From a virus, in the IMG/VR virus record IMGVR_UViG_3300046543_000614, positions 1 to 38,738 of that record: a stretch of 38,738 nt of DNA; one strand, given 5' to 3'. The translations under genes and the position numbers were made by a program. The notes under the pieces were generated by a model, which did not search any database, was not told where the DNA came from, and saw only the letters and a list, made by a program, of their open reading frames with translations. The first letter of the stretch is position 1, and each line of letters begins with the position of its first letter. Shown here one piece after another: positions 6,035 through 14,411 of the stretch.

Positions 6035-6265
6035 ATGTCCCTTCAAGATACAATCGCCACTGATCAAGCGGCTGTAGCCTCTGCGCAAGAAGCATTGACT
6101 GCCGCTCAAGCGCAGCTGGACAAAGACCAGGCAGAGCTGGCTGCAGTTCAGCCGCATCTGACCTTCCTGGGCAAGATCGAGGCCGAAATCGGCAATGTTT
6201 CCAGCGATGTCGCCGACCGGCTGCGCACCGCGGCCGCCGAGTTCAAAGCGGTGTTGGGACTGTAA
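6035..6265 (+). CDS. Small coiled-coil protein upstream of the co-chaperonin
   Basis: A 76-residue protein starting at ATG 6035 behind TTGGAG. Residues 8-40 are a regular Ala/Gln/Asp coiled coil (DQAAVASAQEALTAAQAQLDKDQAELAAVQ), and the rest is helical (LGKIEAEIGNVSSDVADRLRTAAAEFKAVLGL). The next gene begins immediately after its TAA, so they are co-translated. No family assigned. A virion or assembly role is possible from the late position. Confidence 0.7.
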   Translation: MSLQDTIATDQAAVASAQEALTAAQAQLDKDQAELAAVQPHLTFLGKIEAEIGNVSSDVADRLRTAAAEFKAVLGL

Positions 6266-6541
6266 ATGTCATTGCGCATGCTCCGCGACCGGGTGCTGGT
6301 CCGGCCAATCGTTCGCCAGCTCAGCTCGATCATTGAAGTCAAGAACACCGAGCGCTTCAATCTCGGCACCGTGATCAGCGTCGGCCCAGGTCGGGAAGTC
6401 GGCGGGAACGTCTTCCCATTGGATGTGAAAGTCGGCGATACCGTGCGATGGGGTGAGTTTGTTTTCCCGGAATACAAGGAAAACGGCATCACCTACCAGA
6501 TCTTGCAGGAAGCGGATATTGCAGCAGTGGTGGAGGATTGA
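6266..6541 (+). CDS. GroES-like co-chaperonin (Cpn10 fold)
   Basis: A 91-residue protein with the Cpn10 landmarks in order: LRDRVLVRP (5-14), a shortened mobile-loop region (about 17-33), GTVISVGPG (34-42), PLDVKVGDTVRWGE (51-64) and the C-terminal EADIAAVVE (82-90), where bacterial GroES has a similar ESDILAIVEA ending. The roof beta-hairpin segment is reduced. Phage co-chaperonins such as T4 gp31 replace host GroES on GroEL to fold large coat proteins. Here the gene is just upstream of the terminase and head genes, so folding of the P22-like coat protein is a reasonable role. The mobile loop lacks a clear IVL-type GroEL-binding triplet; SII (21-23) may take its place. Confidence 0.8.
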   Translation: MSLRMLRDRVLVRPIVRQLSSIIEVKNTERFNLGTVISVGPGREVGGNVFPLDVKVGDTVRWGEFVFPEYKENGITYQILQEADIAAVVED

Positions 6542-6543
6542 TC

Positions 6544-6666
6544 ATGCCTGATGCCATTATCGTCTCCATGGTCGTTTTTCAAGGTTCGCTTTATGTGGCC
6601 ACCTCCGAAGGTGTTTATGTCAAAGACGCCAACGGAGTTTTCCATAAATTGCAAATAGGTGGGTAA
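6544..6666 (+). CDS. Small hypothetical protein (40 aa)
   Basis: The frame lies exactly between the co-chaperonin and the small terminase. It starts at ATG 6544, two bases after the preceding stop, and ends in TAATG overlapping terS. The sequence is a plausible single beta-propeller-like repeat (IIVSMVVFQGSLYVATSEGVYVKDANG). Tight packing on both sides supports it. Function unknown. Confidence 0.65.
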   Translation: MPDAIIVSMVVFQGSLYVATSEGVYVKDANGVFHKLQIGG

Positions 6667-7103
6667 TGGGCAGGCCATCAGAATTCTCGCAGGCAACCGC
6701 TGACGCTATCTGTGAGCGTATTGCCGAAGGCCGGAGCCTGCGCAAGATTTGCCTTGATGATGATATGCCGGCAACATCTAGCGTTTTCAAATGGCTGGGG
6801 CTGCACCCAGACTTCGCGGAGCAATACGCCCGCGCGCGCGAAGCCCAGGCCGACACGATGGCCGATGAAATCCTCGACATTTCCGATGATGGGAAGAACG
6901 ATACCTACATCGATAAAGACGGCGTCGAGCGCACAGACACCGATGTGATCGCCAGGTCAAAGCTGCGTGTGGACTCCCGCAAATGGCTGGCCTCGAAGAT
7001 GGCGCCGAAAAAATACGGTGAGAAGCTTGACCTCAACCATGGCGGCCAGCCAAACAACCCGATCACCGGCATTCAGATCGAAATCATCAAAGCCAATGGC
7101 TGA
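6666..7103 (+). CDS. terS: Terminase small subunit
   Basis: A 145-residue protein. It begins MGRPSEFSQATADAICERIAEGRSLRKIC, the helix-turn-helix start of Sf6/P22-like small terminases. The body has the family motifs FKWLGLHPDFAEQYARAREAQADTMADEI and ARSKLRVDSRKWLASKMAPKKYGEK, and the C-terminus (about 125-145) would contact the large subunit. It recognises phage DNA for packaging and feeds TerL. The gene starts in a TAATG overlap and its end overlaps terL by eight bases. Confidence 0.88.
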   Translation: MGRPSEFSQATADAICERIAEGRSLRKICLDDDMPATSSVFKWLGLHPDFAEQYARAREAQADTMADEILDISDDGKNDTYIDKDGVERTDTDVIARSKLRVDSRKWLASKMAPKKYGEKLDLNHGGQPNNPITGIQIEIIKANG

Positions 7104-8388
7104 GAATATTCTGAAGACCCAGGTTGCTGAGATCTTCACCCCATTGCTTGAACCGGCTCGATACAAGATGGCCAAGGGCGGCCGTGGTTCTGGCAAGAGC
7201 CATTTCTTCGCCGGCAATATGATCATGGAGCATCTGCGGGTCAAGACTGATTCGGTCTGCCTGCGTGAGGTTCAGGAATCCCTGAAATTCAGCTCTAAGA
7301 AGCTGCTTGAATCGAAGATAGCTGAGTACAACGCTGGCTACTACTTCGATGTGCAGGACTTCGTCATCAAGGACAAGAACGGCGGCATCATCATCTTTCA
7401 GGGGATGAAGGACCACACCGCCGAGTCGATCAAGTCGCTGGAAGGATTCCGCATTGCCTGGTTCGCTGAGGCGCAGTCAGCCAGTAAGCGCAGCCTTGAA
7501 CTGCTGCGGCCGACGATGCGCACCGGCTCCGAGCTTTGGTTCGACTGGAACCCATTCAAGGAAGACGACCCGATCGAGGAGCTGGAAAAGCTGCTGATGC
7601 TCAGCGAGAAGCCGCCGGTCGTCGTGCATGCGAACTGGAAGGACAATCCTTGGCTGCCTGATGATTTGCGCCAGGAGATGGCGATCGACATGAAGGGTGA
7701 TCCCGACCTGTTCGAGCACGTCTGGAATGGAAAATGCCTCAAGAGCACAGAGGGCGATTACTACAAATTTCAGCTGGCGCAAGTCCACAAGGAAAACCGC
7801 ATTTGCTTCATCCCGCGCCTGGACGTTCCAGTCAATACATTTTGGGACATTGGGAATAGCGACGGCTGCGCGGTCTGGTTTCACCAGCAGGTCGGCCTTG
7901 AAGATCGCTTCATTGGCTATTACGAGGCCCACGGCGAGACGCTGGCGCATTACTACAAAGAGTTGCAGGACAGAGGATTTGTCTACAACAAACACTTCTT
8001 CCCGCACGATGCCGACCACGAAAAGCTGAGCAAGGACAATAAGTCCGTGCGCATGATGATGAAGGATTTGGGGCTGCAGAATATCGTCGTGGTGCCGCGG
8101 ATCCCTGATTTGAACACCGGCATCCAGCAGACGCGCAAGCATTTCCCCTCTGCTTGGTTTGATAGCAAAGCCTGTGAAATCGGCTTGAATCGGCTCACAA
8201 ACTACCGCAAGCGCTTCAATGTGAAAGACCAGCGCTGGATTGACGAGCCGAACAAGGCCAATGGCTGCAGCGAGGGCGCAGACGCATTTCGCATGTGGGC
8301 ACAGGCCAAAGAAGGCGGCAATATCACGATGGCCGGCAGGACGCGGCCCAAACAAATTGAACGCGAACATTCAGGGTGGCTCGGATAA
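7096..8388 (+). CDS. terL: Terminase large subunit
   Basis: A 430-residue packaging motor. I chose ATG 7096, which overlaps terS, because the ATPase domain begins soon after. Walker A GGRGSGKS is at 28-35, the Walker B-like block IAWFAEAQ at 120-127, and a coupling-type motif WFDWNPF at about 148-154. The nuclease half starts near 245 with TFWDIGNSDGCAVW (D251) and carries HFFPHDADHE and EGADAFRMW acidic positions. The size and motifs match Sf6/P22-like terminases, which package by headful, and that fits a circularly permuted contig. It ends in TAATG overlapping the portal gene. Confidence 0.93.
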   Translation: MAENILKTQVAEIFTPLLEPARYKMAKGGRGSGKSHFFAGNMIMEHLRVKTDSVCLREVQESLKFSSKKLLESKIAEYNAGYYFDVQDFVIKDKNGGIIIFQGMKDHTAESIKSLEGFRIAWFAEAQSASKRSLELLRPTMRTGSELWFDWNPFKEDDPIEELEKLLMLSEKPPVVVHANWKDNPWLPDDLRQEMAIDMKGDPDLFEHVWNGKCLKSTEGDYYKFQLAQVHKENRICFIPRLDVPVNTFWDIGNSDGCAVWFHQQVGLEDRFIGYYEAHGETLAHYYKELQDRGFVYNKHFFPHDADHEKLSKDNKSVRMMMKDLGLQNIVVVPRIPDLNTGIQQTRKHFPSAWFDSKACEIGLNRLTNYRKRFNVKDQRWIDEPNKANGCSEGADAFRMWAQAKEGGNITMAGRTRPKQIEREHSGWLG

Positions 8389-10463
8389 TGGCATTTGACC
8401 CGCAAGAAGCCGTCGACTTCCTCCGCTTGGTATCAGAAGCGGAGAGCGTGAATCGCTCTGAAGGATTGGAAGATTTGCGCTTTGCCGCCGGTGAACAATG
8501 GCCAGTCGAAGTGCAGAATTCGCGTACTCTTGAATCGCGTCCTTGCCTGACCATCAACAAGATCGACAGCTACATCCGGCAGGTCACGAACAATCAGCGC
8601 CAGCAGCGGCCGCGCATCAAGGTGCATCCGATGGATGGTGTTGCCGACCCGAAGATTGCCGAGATCCTGACCGGTATCACGCGCCATATCGAGGTCAACA
8701 GCGACGCCGACCAAGCCTATGACACGGCCTTCAATTTCGCCGCGCGCATCGGCTGGGGCTATTTCCGAGTGGTCACCGACTACATCCGCGAAGATAGTTT
8801 TGACCAAGACATCTATGTGCAGCAGATCGACAACCCGTTTACGGTATATTTCGATCCGAACAGCACGCTGCCGGATGGGTCGGATGCCGAAAAGGTGCTG
8901 ATCACCGATTTGATGAGTAAGGCAGCTTTCAAGCTTGCTTACCCTAGCGCCGACATGGACAGTTTCGAGAACCGCGCAACTGGCGATTCGTCAGCAGACT
9001 GGATCACGAAAGAAGATATCCGCATTGCCGAGTATTTCACGGTCACAAGGGAAAAGCAGGAATTGTTGATGTTGTCGGACAAAACTAGCGTCTGGCGCGA
9101 TGAACTGCCGCCGGCTGAAATGCTTGCAGCGGCCGGCGTTACCATCATCGGTAAGCGCGAAAGCTACCGCAAAATCATCAACTGGCGCAAAATCGCCGGC
9201 GGTAACGTGGTCCTGGATGAGAAGAAGTGGCCGGGCCGCTGGATTCCGGTCATCCCAGTCTATGGCGATCAGATCGTCATCGATGGCAAGCGCCGCAAGT
9301 TCGGCCTTGTCCGCTTTGCCCGCGATCCGCAGATGATGTACAACTTCTGGCGCACGGCGATGACGGAATCGGTTGCCATGGCGCCGAAGGCTAAATGGCT
9401 GATGGCTGAGGGGCAGGATGAGGGCCATGAGAACGAGTGGGCGCGGGCGAATGTCTCGGCTTATCCGGTTCTGCGCTATAAAGTGACAGATGTTGAAGGA
9501 AATCAGGCGCCCCCTCCACAGCGTCTGCAGCCCGAGCCGCCACCAGAGGGCATGATGGAGGCCGCGAGCGCCATATCGAGCGATCTGCAGGCCGTCATGG
9601 GCATGTTTGACCCTGAGACGAATGTGGCAGGCCCAAAATCAGGCCGAGCTATCCGCGCCGAGCAGGGGCAGGCCGATCAATCGAATTTCCACTACTACGA
9701 CAACCTCACGCGGTCGATCAAGCACCTGGCGCGGATCATCCTTGATCTCACGCCGAAGGTCTACGATAAGCAGCGCGTGATGCGGATCATCGGCGACGAT
9801 GGCAAGCCGGATCTGGTGACTATCAACGAGAAGCAGGACCAGGAAGGTATTGAACGCATCATGAATGATGTCACAATCGGCAACTACGACATCTCCATGG
9901 AAGTCGGCCCAGGCTATAACTCGAAGCGCCAAGAGGCTGTCGAGGCTATGACGACGATGATGCAAGGTCCGTTCGGTGAGGAGCTAGCAAAGGTCGCCGG
10001 CGACCTGATATTTCGCAACATGGACTTCCCCGGCGCCGATGTCATTGCCGATCGCCTTGCCGCGGCAAATCCTCTGTCGCAGATCGATGAGAAATCGGAT
10101 ATCCCGCCGCAGGCTCAGATGATGATCAAGCAGCTGCAGACGCAGTTGCAGCAGTTGCAGCAGCAATTACAGGCCGCTGAGCAAGAAATCAAGATGAAGA
10201 TTGGCCTGGAGCAGTTCAAGCAAGGACAAGAAACCAAGCGTGAATTGATCCGCAGCACCACAAAAGCGCACGAAAGCGAGTTGTGGATGCAAGAGGAGCG
10301 CGAGCAAGTCCAATCGGTCGAGCGCACCAAGATCCATGACACTGAGGTCCGCAGCCAGACCCAGCTCACCGTCGAAGAAATCAAAGGCCACATTGCGCTC
10401 CTACTCGCGCGCCTCGGCAATGAAGCCGAAGCAAAAGAGCAGGCGGTCGACTCAGCAATCTAA
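8388..10463 (+). CDS. Portal protein, P22 gp1-like
   Basis: A 691-residue protein starting in the TAATG overlap with terL. The N-terminal region (EGLEDLRFAAGEQWP, RPCLTINKIDSYIRQVTNNQRQQRPRIKVHP) and the middle block (AGPKSGRAIRAEQGQADQSNFHYYDNLTRSIKH) are typical of P22-type portals. The last about 110 residues are a Gln-rich coiled coil (KQLQTQLQQLQQQLQAAEQE), corresponding to the barrel-like C-terminal extension of P22 gp1 (725 residues). It forms the dodecameric ring for DNA entry and exit. A terminator follows within 60 bases. Confidence 0.92.
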   Translation: MAFDPQEAVDFLRLVSEAESVNRSEGLEDLRFAAGEQWPVEVQNSRTLESRPCLTINKIDSYIRQVTNNQRQQRPRIKVHPMDGVADPKIAEILTGITRHIEVNSDADQAYDTAFNFAARIGWGYFRVVTDYIREDSFDQDIYVQQIDNPFTVYFDPNSTLPDGSDAEKVLITDLMSKAAFKLAYPSADMDSFENRATGDSSADWITKEDIRIAEYFTVTREKQELLMLSDKTSVWRDELPPAEMLAAAGVTIIGKRESYRKIINWRKIAGGNVVLDEKKWPGRWIPVIPVYGDQIVIDGKRRKFGLVRFARDPQMMYNFWRTAMTESVAMAPKAKWLMAEGQDEGHENEWARANVSAYPVLRYKVTDVEGNQAPPPQRLQPEPPPEGMMEAASAISSDLQAVMGMFDPETNVAGPKSGRAIRAEQGQADQSNFHYYDNLTRSIKHLARIILDLTPKVYDKQRVMRIIGDDGKPDLVTINEKQDQEGIERIMNDVTIGNYDISMEVGPGYNSKRQEAVEAMTTMMQGPFGEELAKVAGDLIFRNMDFPGADVIADRLAAANPLSQIDEKSDIPPQAQMMIKQLQTQLQQLQQQLQAAEQEIKMKIGLEQFKQGQETKRELIRSTTKAHESELWMQEEREQVQSVERTKIHDTEVRSQTQLTVEEIKGHIALLLARLGNEAEAKEQAVDSAI

Positions 10464-10498
10464 TTTCTTTCGCTGCCTTTAGGCAAATCAGCGAATGC

Positions 10499-10522
10499 AA
10501 GCACCTCTCGGGGTGCTTTTTT
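10499..10522 (+). terminator. Terminator between portal and scaffold genes
   Basis: Stem AAGCACC / GGTGCTT with a 6-base loop followed by a run of T to 10522. It should attenuate read-through from the terminase-portal block into the scaffold-coat block. Confidence 0.75.
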
Positions 10523-10570
10523 ATGCCTCCTACCAATTGGCGAATTGGGCGTAATCCGAAAGGGAATTAC

Positions 10571-11467
10571 ATGTCTGCGACAGTCGTAACAAGTGAAAAT
10601 TTGGCCGAGTTCAATGCTTCAAAGATGGGCATTTCTTTTGCTCCTGAACCTGCTGCGGCCGCTGAACCAGCGGAGCCAGCCGGCGAGGTAACAACACCTG
10701 AAGAAACACCATCTGAAGTGGAGGGTGAGGCAACACAGCAGGAAGATCAGAAGTCCGAGAAATCGAAGATTGATAAGCGCTTCGGTGAGTTGACCAAGCA
10801 ACGCGAAGATGCAAAGCGGGATGCCGCGCGCGAACGCGAAGCACGGGAAGCTCTCGAAGCCAAGCTGAAAGATTTGGAAGCAAAGGTCAATCCTCCCAAA
10901 GAGGAAAAGACCGATGAAAAGCCGCAGCCTGGCCAATTCACCGATGCATACGAGTATGCAGAGGCATTGGCCGAGTGGTCGGCTGAAAACGCCCTGAAAG
11001 CCCGCGATAAGAAGAATGCGGAGCAGCAAGAGGCGATCGAGCGCAACAAAGTGGTCAAGGCATGGACTGAGCGGCAAAACGCTGCAAAGGTCGCCATGCC
11101 TGATTACGAGGAAACGCTATCTGCAAGCACGGTCGAAGTCAGTGACTTTGTGAAGCAGGCGATTGTTGAGAGTGAAGTAGGGCCGCAATTGCTCTACCAC
11201 CTTGCCAAGAATCCAGAGATCGCCGAAGGGCTTGCCAAAAAATCTCCAGCATCAGCCTTGCGAGAAATCGGACGGTTGGAAGCCGCACTGTCCGGCGACA
11301 AAAAGCCAACTCCTGAAAAGACTGCTGAAACCCCTAGCAAGGCCCCAGAACCAATCAGCCCAATCAGAGCGACGAAGGCTGTGGATTCACCCATCGATTC
11401 AAAGGGTGAATTTCACGGCACCTATGCGCAATGGAAGGCCGCCCGGCAAGCCGGCAAGATTAAGTGA
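10571..11467 (+). CDS. Scaffolding protein
   Basis: A 298-residue protein. I chose ATG 10571, behind AAGGGA, because the longer in-frame start lies inside the terminator. It is acidic and Glu/Pro-rich at the N-terminus (about 20-55), highly charged coiled coil in the middle (about 60-160: KRFGELTKQREDAKRDAARER), and basic at the C-terminus (YAQWKAARQAGKIK), as expected for P22 gp8-type scaffolds, where the basic C-terminal helix-turn-helix binds coat. It sits between portal and coat as in P22. Assignment rests on composition and order more than on sequence identity. Confidence 0.8.
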   Translation: MSATVVTSENLAEFNASKMGISFAPEPAAAAEPAEPAGEVTTPEETPSEVEGEATQQEDQKSEKSKIDKRFGELTKQREDAKRDAAREREAREALEAKLKDLEAKVNPPKEEKTDEKPQPGQFTDAYEYAEALAEWSAENALKARDKKNAEQQEAIERNKVVKAWTERQNAAKVAMPDYEETLSASTVEVSDFVKQAIVESEVGPQLLYHLAKNPEIAEGLAKKSPASALREIGRLEAALSGDKKPTPEKTAETPSKAPEPISPIRATKAVDSPIDSKGEFHGTYAQWKAARQAGKIK

Positions 11468-11472
11468 CGGGG

Positions 11473-11494
11473 CCTAAAACTCACGTTTTAGGAG
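11473..11494 (+). promoter_or_regulatory. Hairpin overlapping the coat-gene ribosome-binding site
   Basis: CCTAAAACTCACGTTTTAGG is a perfect 8-bp stem with a 4-base loop. Its 3' arm ends in TTTTAGG and shares its last three bases with the TAGGAG ribosome site (11489-11494) of the coat gene at 11501. No T-run follows, so it is not a standard terminator. It may limit coat translation or protect the 5' end of a processed message. Confidence 0.55.
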
Positions 11495-11500
11495 CTTCAA

Positions 11501-12766
11501 ATGGCTAATAACCTGCTTACCATCAGCAAGATCACCAACGAGGCGTTGATGGTCTTGGAAAATGAACTGACTTTCACCGGCAAGGTGAACCGCGATTACG
11601 AGGATCAATTCGCTGTCACCGGCGCAAAGATCGGCAATACCGTGAACGTGCGCAAACCTGGCCGCTTTATCGGTACGACTGGACCAGCGCTGAACGTTGA
11701 AGATTTCAACGAAACCAGCGTCCCTGTTGTGCTGACAACTCAGTTCCACGTCGACACACAATTCACTACCCAGGATCTGGCCTTGTCGATGGACATGTTC
11801 AGCTCGCGGGTTCTGAAACCAGCAATCGCTGCGATCGCCAACAAGATCGACCGCGATGGCCTGGTCATGGCGAAGAACAGCACCGCCAATATCGTCGGCG
11901 TGGCCGGCACAGCCCCAACGGGCCTCATCACTTACCTGAATGCCGCGGCTTATCTGGATTCCGAAGGTGCCCCGCGTGACGGCCAACGTTCGATGATCGT
12001 TGAACCATTCACATCGGCCGCCATCGTGGATTCGCTGAAAGGCCTGTTCGTTCCGAACCAAAAGCTCACCGACCAGTATCAAAAGGGTCTGATGGGCAAG
12101 GACTCGGGCGGCATGGACTGGATGATGGATCAGAACATCGTCTCGCAGACATTCGGATCCTGGGCAACCACTGCCGGTACGCTGACCGCAAATACCACTG
12201 GCGCATTTACCGGTTCGCTGGCTACCGGCTGGGCTGCGAGCTCGACCATCACCCTGACCAACTCGCAAACACTGACCCTGAACCAGGGCGATGTGATCAA
12301 CTTTGCGAACGTCTTTGCAGCCAATCCGCAAAATCGCCAGGCTTATGGCGCCAATAAACTGCGTAATTTCGTGGTCAACAGCACTGTCACAGGTACTGCC
12401 GGCACGATCTCTGTGAACATCTCGCCGGCGATCATCACCGGTGGCCAGTTCCAGAATGTGGTTGTCGCAGCGACTTCGGCAACTGCCGCAGTCACGCCGT
12501 TCAGCATCGCCGGCACTACCGCAACAGCAGTTGTCTCGCCGCAAAACATCCTGATGCACAAAAATGCATTCACGTTTGCCTGCGCCGATTTGGAACTGCC
12601 TGAAGGGGTGCATTTCGCCGGCCGCGCAAGCGACAAGGATGTTGGTTTGTCGATTCGTGTTGTACGCCAATACACGATCAACAATGACGCCATCCCGACT
12701 CGTCTGGATGTCCTGTATGGCTGGGCGCCTCTGTATGGCGAACTGGCCTGCCGCGTCGCCGCCTAA
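11501..12766 (+). CDS. Major capsid protein, P22 coat (gp5)-like
   Basis: A 421-residue protein (P22 gp5 has 430). The N-terminus (MANNLLTISKITNEALMVLENELTFTGKVNRDYEDQF) and following block (GNTVNVRKPGRF, VVLTTQFHVDTQFTTQDLALSMD) are characteristic of the P22 coat family, an HK97 fold. A Thr/Ala-rich segment (about 215-350) probably forms the inserted domain. The C-terminus SIRVVRQYTINNDAIPTRLDVLYGW matches the family P-domain end. It has a strong TAGGAG site partly inside a hairpin and is followed by a terminator, consistent with tuned high expression. Confidence 0.92.
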   Translation: MANNLLTISKITNEALMVLENELTFTGKVNRDYEDQFAVTGAKIGNTVNVRKPGRFIGTTGPALNVEDFNETSVPVVLTTQFHVDTQFTTQDLALSMDMFSSRVLKPAIAAIANKIDRDGLVMAKNSTANIVGVAGTAPTGLITYLNAAAYLDSEGAPRDGQRSMIVEPFTSAAIVDSLKGLFVPNQKLTDQYQKGLMGKDSGGMDWMMDQNIVSQTFGSWATTAGTLTANTTGAFTGSLATGWAASSTITLTNSQTLTLNQGDVINFANVFAANPQNRQAYGANKLRNFVVNSTVTGTAGTISVNISPAIITGGQFQNVVVAATSATAAVTPFSIAGTTATAVVSPQNILMHKNAFTFACADLELPEGVHFAGRASDKDVGLSIRVVRQYTINNDAIPTRLDVLYGWAPLYGELACRVAA

Positions 12767-12775
12767 CCACGAATA

Positions 12776-12798
12776 AGCCCCGCTCCGGCGGGGGTTTT
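12776..12798 (+). terminator. Terminator after the coat gene
   Basis: Stem CCCCGC (12778-12783) / GCGGGG (12788-12793), loop TCCG, followed by GTTTTC. The T-run is short, so partial read-through is likely. Confidence 0.65.
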
Positions 12799-12815
12799 CA
12801 TTCAAAGGAAAAATC

Positions 12816-13238
12816 ATGAGCAATCCCGGACCAGCAACTACCGTCACAGGCAATGCGCAGCCGCTCAATTCGAGCCAAGCCATCCGTCTGCTCGGCGTCG
12901 TAAAGGGCGTCAATCTGAATGCAACTGGCGATACGCCGGTGCAGATCATCTGCTCGACTACCTTTTCGGTGTCGAACGTCATTCTGACGAATGCCTCCAT
13001 CAGTCTCACAAACGCGCTCGCAGGCGTTTTCACCGCTCCTGCTGCCGGTGGCACTGCCATTGTCGCCAACGCGGCTCTGTCGGCTGCTACGGGGCCCACA
13101 ATCGTCAGCCAACGTACCGTTGCGTCGACTGCTGCGCTCACCAACGTGCCAAACCTGTTTGTGAACGTGGGTACAGCGCAAGGTGCGGCAGCTACCGCCG
13201 ACATCTACATCTACGGCTACGATTTCTCGCCGGTATAA
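12816..13238 (+). CDS. Hypothetical virion protein (140 aa)
   Basis: Located directly after the coat gene, between two hairpin terminators, with AAAGGAAAAATC before the ATG. The sequence is rich in Ala, Thr, Val and Asn with alternating beta-strand patterns (IRLLGVVKGVNLN, VSNVILTNASISLTN, ADIYIYGYDF) and no charged helices, typical of small capsid-decoration or fibre proteins. No family recognised. A virion role is inferred from place and composition. Confidence 0.7.
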   Translation: MSNPGPATTVTGNAQPLNSSQAIRLLGVVKGVNLNATGDTPVQIICSTTFSVSNVILTNASISLTNALAGVFTAPAAGGTAIVANAALSAATGPTIVSQRTVASTAALTNVPNLFVNVGTAQGAAATADIYIYGYDFSPV

Positions 13239-13253
13239 CTTAACGCCGCAATC

Positions 13254-13276
13254 ATTAGGGCTTCGGCCCTAATTTT
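13254..13276 (+). terminator. Terminator after the 12816 gene
   Basis: ATTAGGGCTTCGGCCCTAAT is a perfect 8-bp stem with a UUCG tetraloop followed by TTTC. It lies just upstream of the AGGAGG site of the next gene. Confidence 0.7.
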
Positions 13277-13287
13277 CAGGAGGTTGA

Positions 13288-14070
13288 ATGAACCCAGGCC
13301 CATCATCGTCAACGACACCGAATAACACATTCGGCATCATCACCGGTACGCTGGTTCAGCAGGTGAGTCCGCAGTCTGTGGGGACGCCGCTGACCAATCC
13401 GAACATGCAGGCAACAGGCAATGTGAACAACTATTGCCAGGTATCCAATCAAAATCTCTACGCCGGCGCCAATTCCAGCGCTGATCATATCGTCTACCCG
13501 GACAACATCTTGAGCGATGGCACCGGCTTCACCGATATGGGGATCTGCTCCAGCACGTTCTCGCAGGCCGCTTATTCGGTGACCGGGCCGAATGATGCCT
13601 ATCTGTTCGCATCGGCACCGGCGGCGTCCGGCAACAGCGGCGATATGGTCTATGCCACGGATGCCAGCGGCACCTCGAATGCCCATCGCTGGTATGTCAA
13701 CGGCTTCAGCAAGGCGATTGGCGCCTGGTCCATGAAATTGACCGGGTCCGGGCTGCTGCAGGTCGCCAATGGCTTCAGCAACATGAGCAAGTCATTCCTT
13801 GCGAATGGCGCCGCAGCCACTTACACGGTCCCGGCCGGGATTTCCTATCTCTACGTCACGACCTCGGCAGCCGCGCTTGCCGGGACTCTTCCTGCCGCCT
13901 CTGCTGCGATTGATGGGCTGACAGTCACTATCGTTACAAGCGCCTCCGTGGCGACTGCGACCTGGTCAAGCGCCGGGGCAACGTTCGTCGGTGCGCCGGC
14001 TTCATTCACAGCAAATACACCAGTGCGCATGATCTATGATCATGCGTCCCTGAAATGGTATCCAAATTAA
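13288..14070 (+). CDS. Hypothetical virion protein (260 aa)
   Basis: Preceded by AGGAGG seven bases before the ATG. Low in charged residues, rich in Gly, Ser, Ala, Thr and Asn, with short strand patterns (DAYLFASAPAASGNSGDMVYATDASG, AHRWYVNGFSKAIGAWSMKLTGSG, GISYLYVTTSAAAL). This composition is typical of decoration, fibre or collar proteins. The N-terminus NPGP resembles that of the 12816 product, so they may attach alike. No family recognised. Confidence 0.7.
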   Translation: MNPGPSSSTTPNNTFGIITGTLVQQVSPQSVGTPLTNPNMQATGNVNNYCQVSNQNLYAGANSSADHIVYPDNILSDGTGFTDMGICSSTFSQAAYSVTGPNDAYLFASAPAASGNSGDMVYATDASGTSNAHRWYVNGFSKAIGAWSMKLTGSGLLQVANGFSNMSKSFLANGAAATYTVPAGISYLYVTTSAAALAGTLPAASAAIDGLTVTIVTSASVATATWSSAGATFVGAPASFTANTPVRMIYDHASLKWYPN

Positions 14071-14082
14071 TCGGGAGTCATC

Positions 14083-14409
14083 ATGCCAAGCACCACAATT
14101 TGCCGCGGTAACATCGCCACCAGCTTTCTGATCGGCCCAACGTTGACGCCTGTTGCGGTTGCGCAAGCAACTACAGCAGAGCAGTCTTTCACGATTGCCG
14201 GCCTTCAGGTTAATGACATGGTCGACGTTTATGCGGCAGCAGCTCAAACTGCAGGCGTCGGTATTGTCAATTCCAGGGTATCGGCCGCCAACACCTTGCA
14301 AATCGGATTTGCCAATACTACGGCCGGCTCTCTGACGCCTGTTGCCGGAACATACCTGGTTTGTATCACCCGCGCCGAATCGCTTCCTCTGCCGACCACG
14401 GCGGTGTAA
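14083..14409 (+). CDS. Small beta-rich virion protein (108 aa)
   Basis: A low-charge, all-beta-looking protein (TSFLIGPTLTPVAVAQ, SFTIAGLQVNDMVDVYAAA, LQIGFANTTAGSLTPVAGTYLVCITR). A similar arrangement is seen in small conserved proteins beside P22-like head genes, though I cannot name a family. Packed two bases before the next gene. Confidence 0.65.
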   Translation: MPSTTICRGNIATSFLIGPTLTPVAVAQATTAEQSFTIAGLQVNDMVDVYAAAAQTAGVGIVNSRVSAANTLQIGFANTTAGSLTPVAGTYLVCITRAESLPLPTTAV

Positions 14410-14411
14410 TC

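Noticed and set aside
11474-13204. 576-codon minus-strand frame
   Set aside because: It is a shadow of the coat gene and the next gene, caused by their codon bias. There is no domain and no initiation signal, and it ignores the terminators there.
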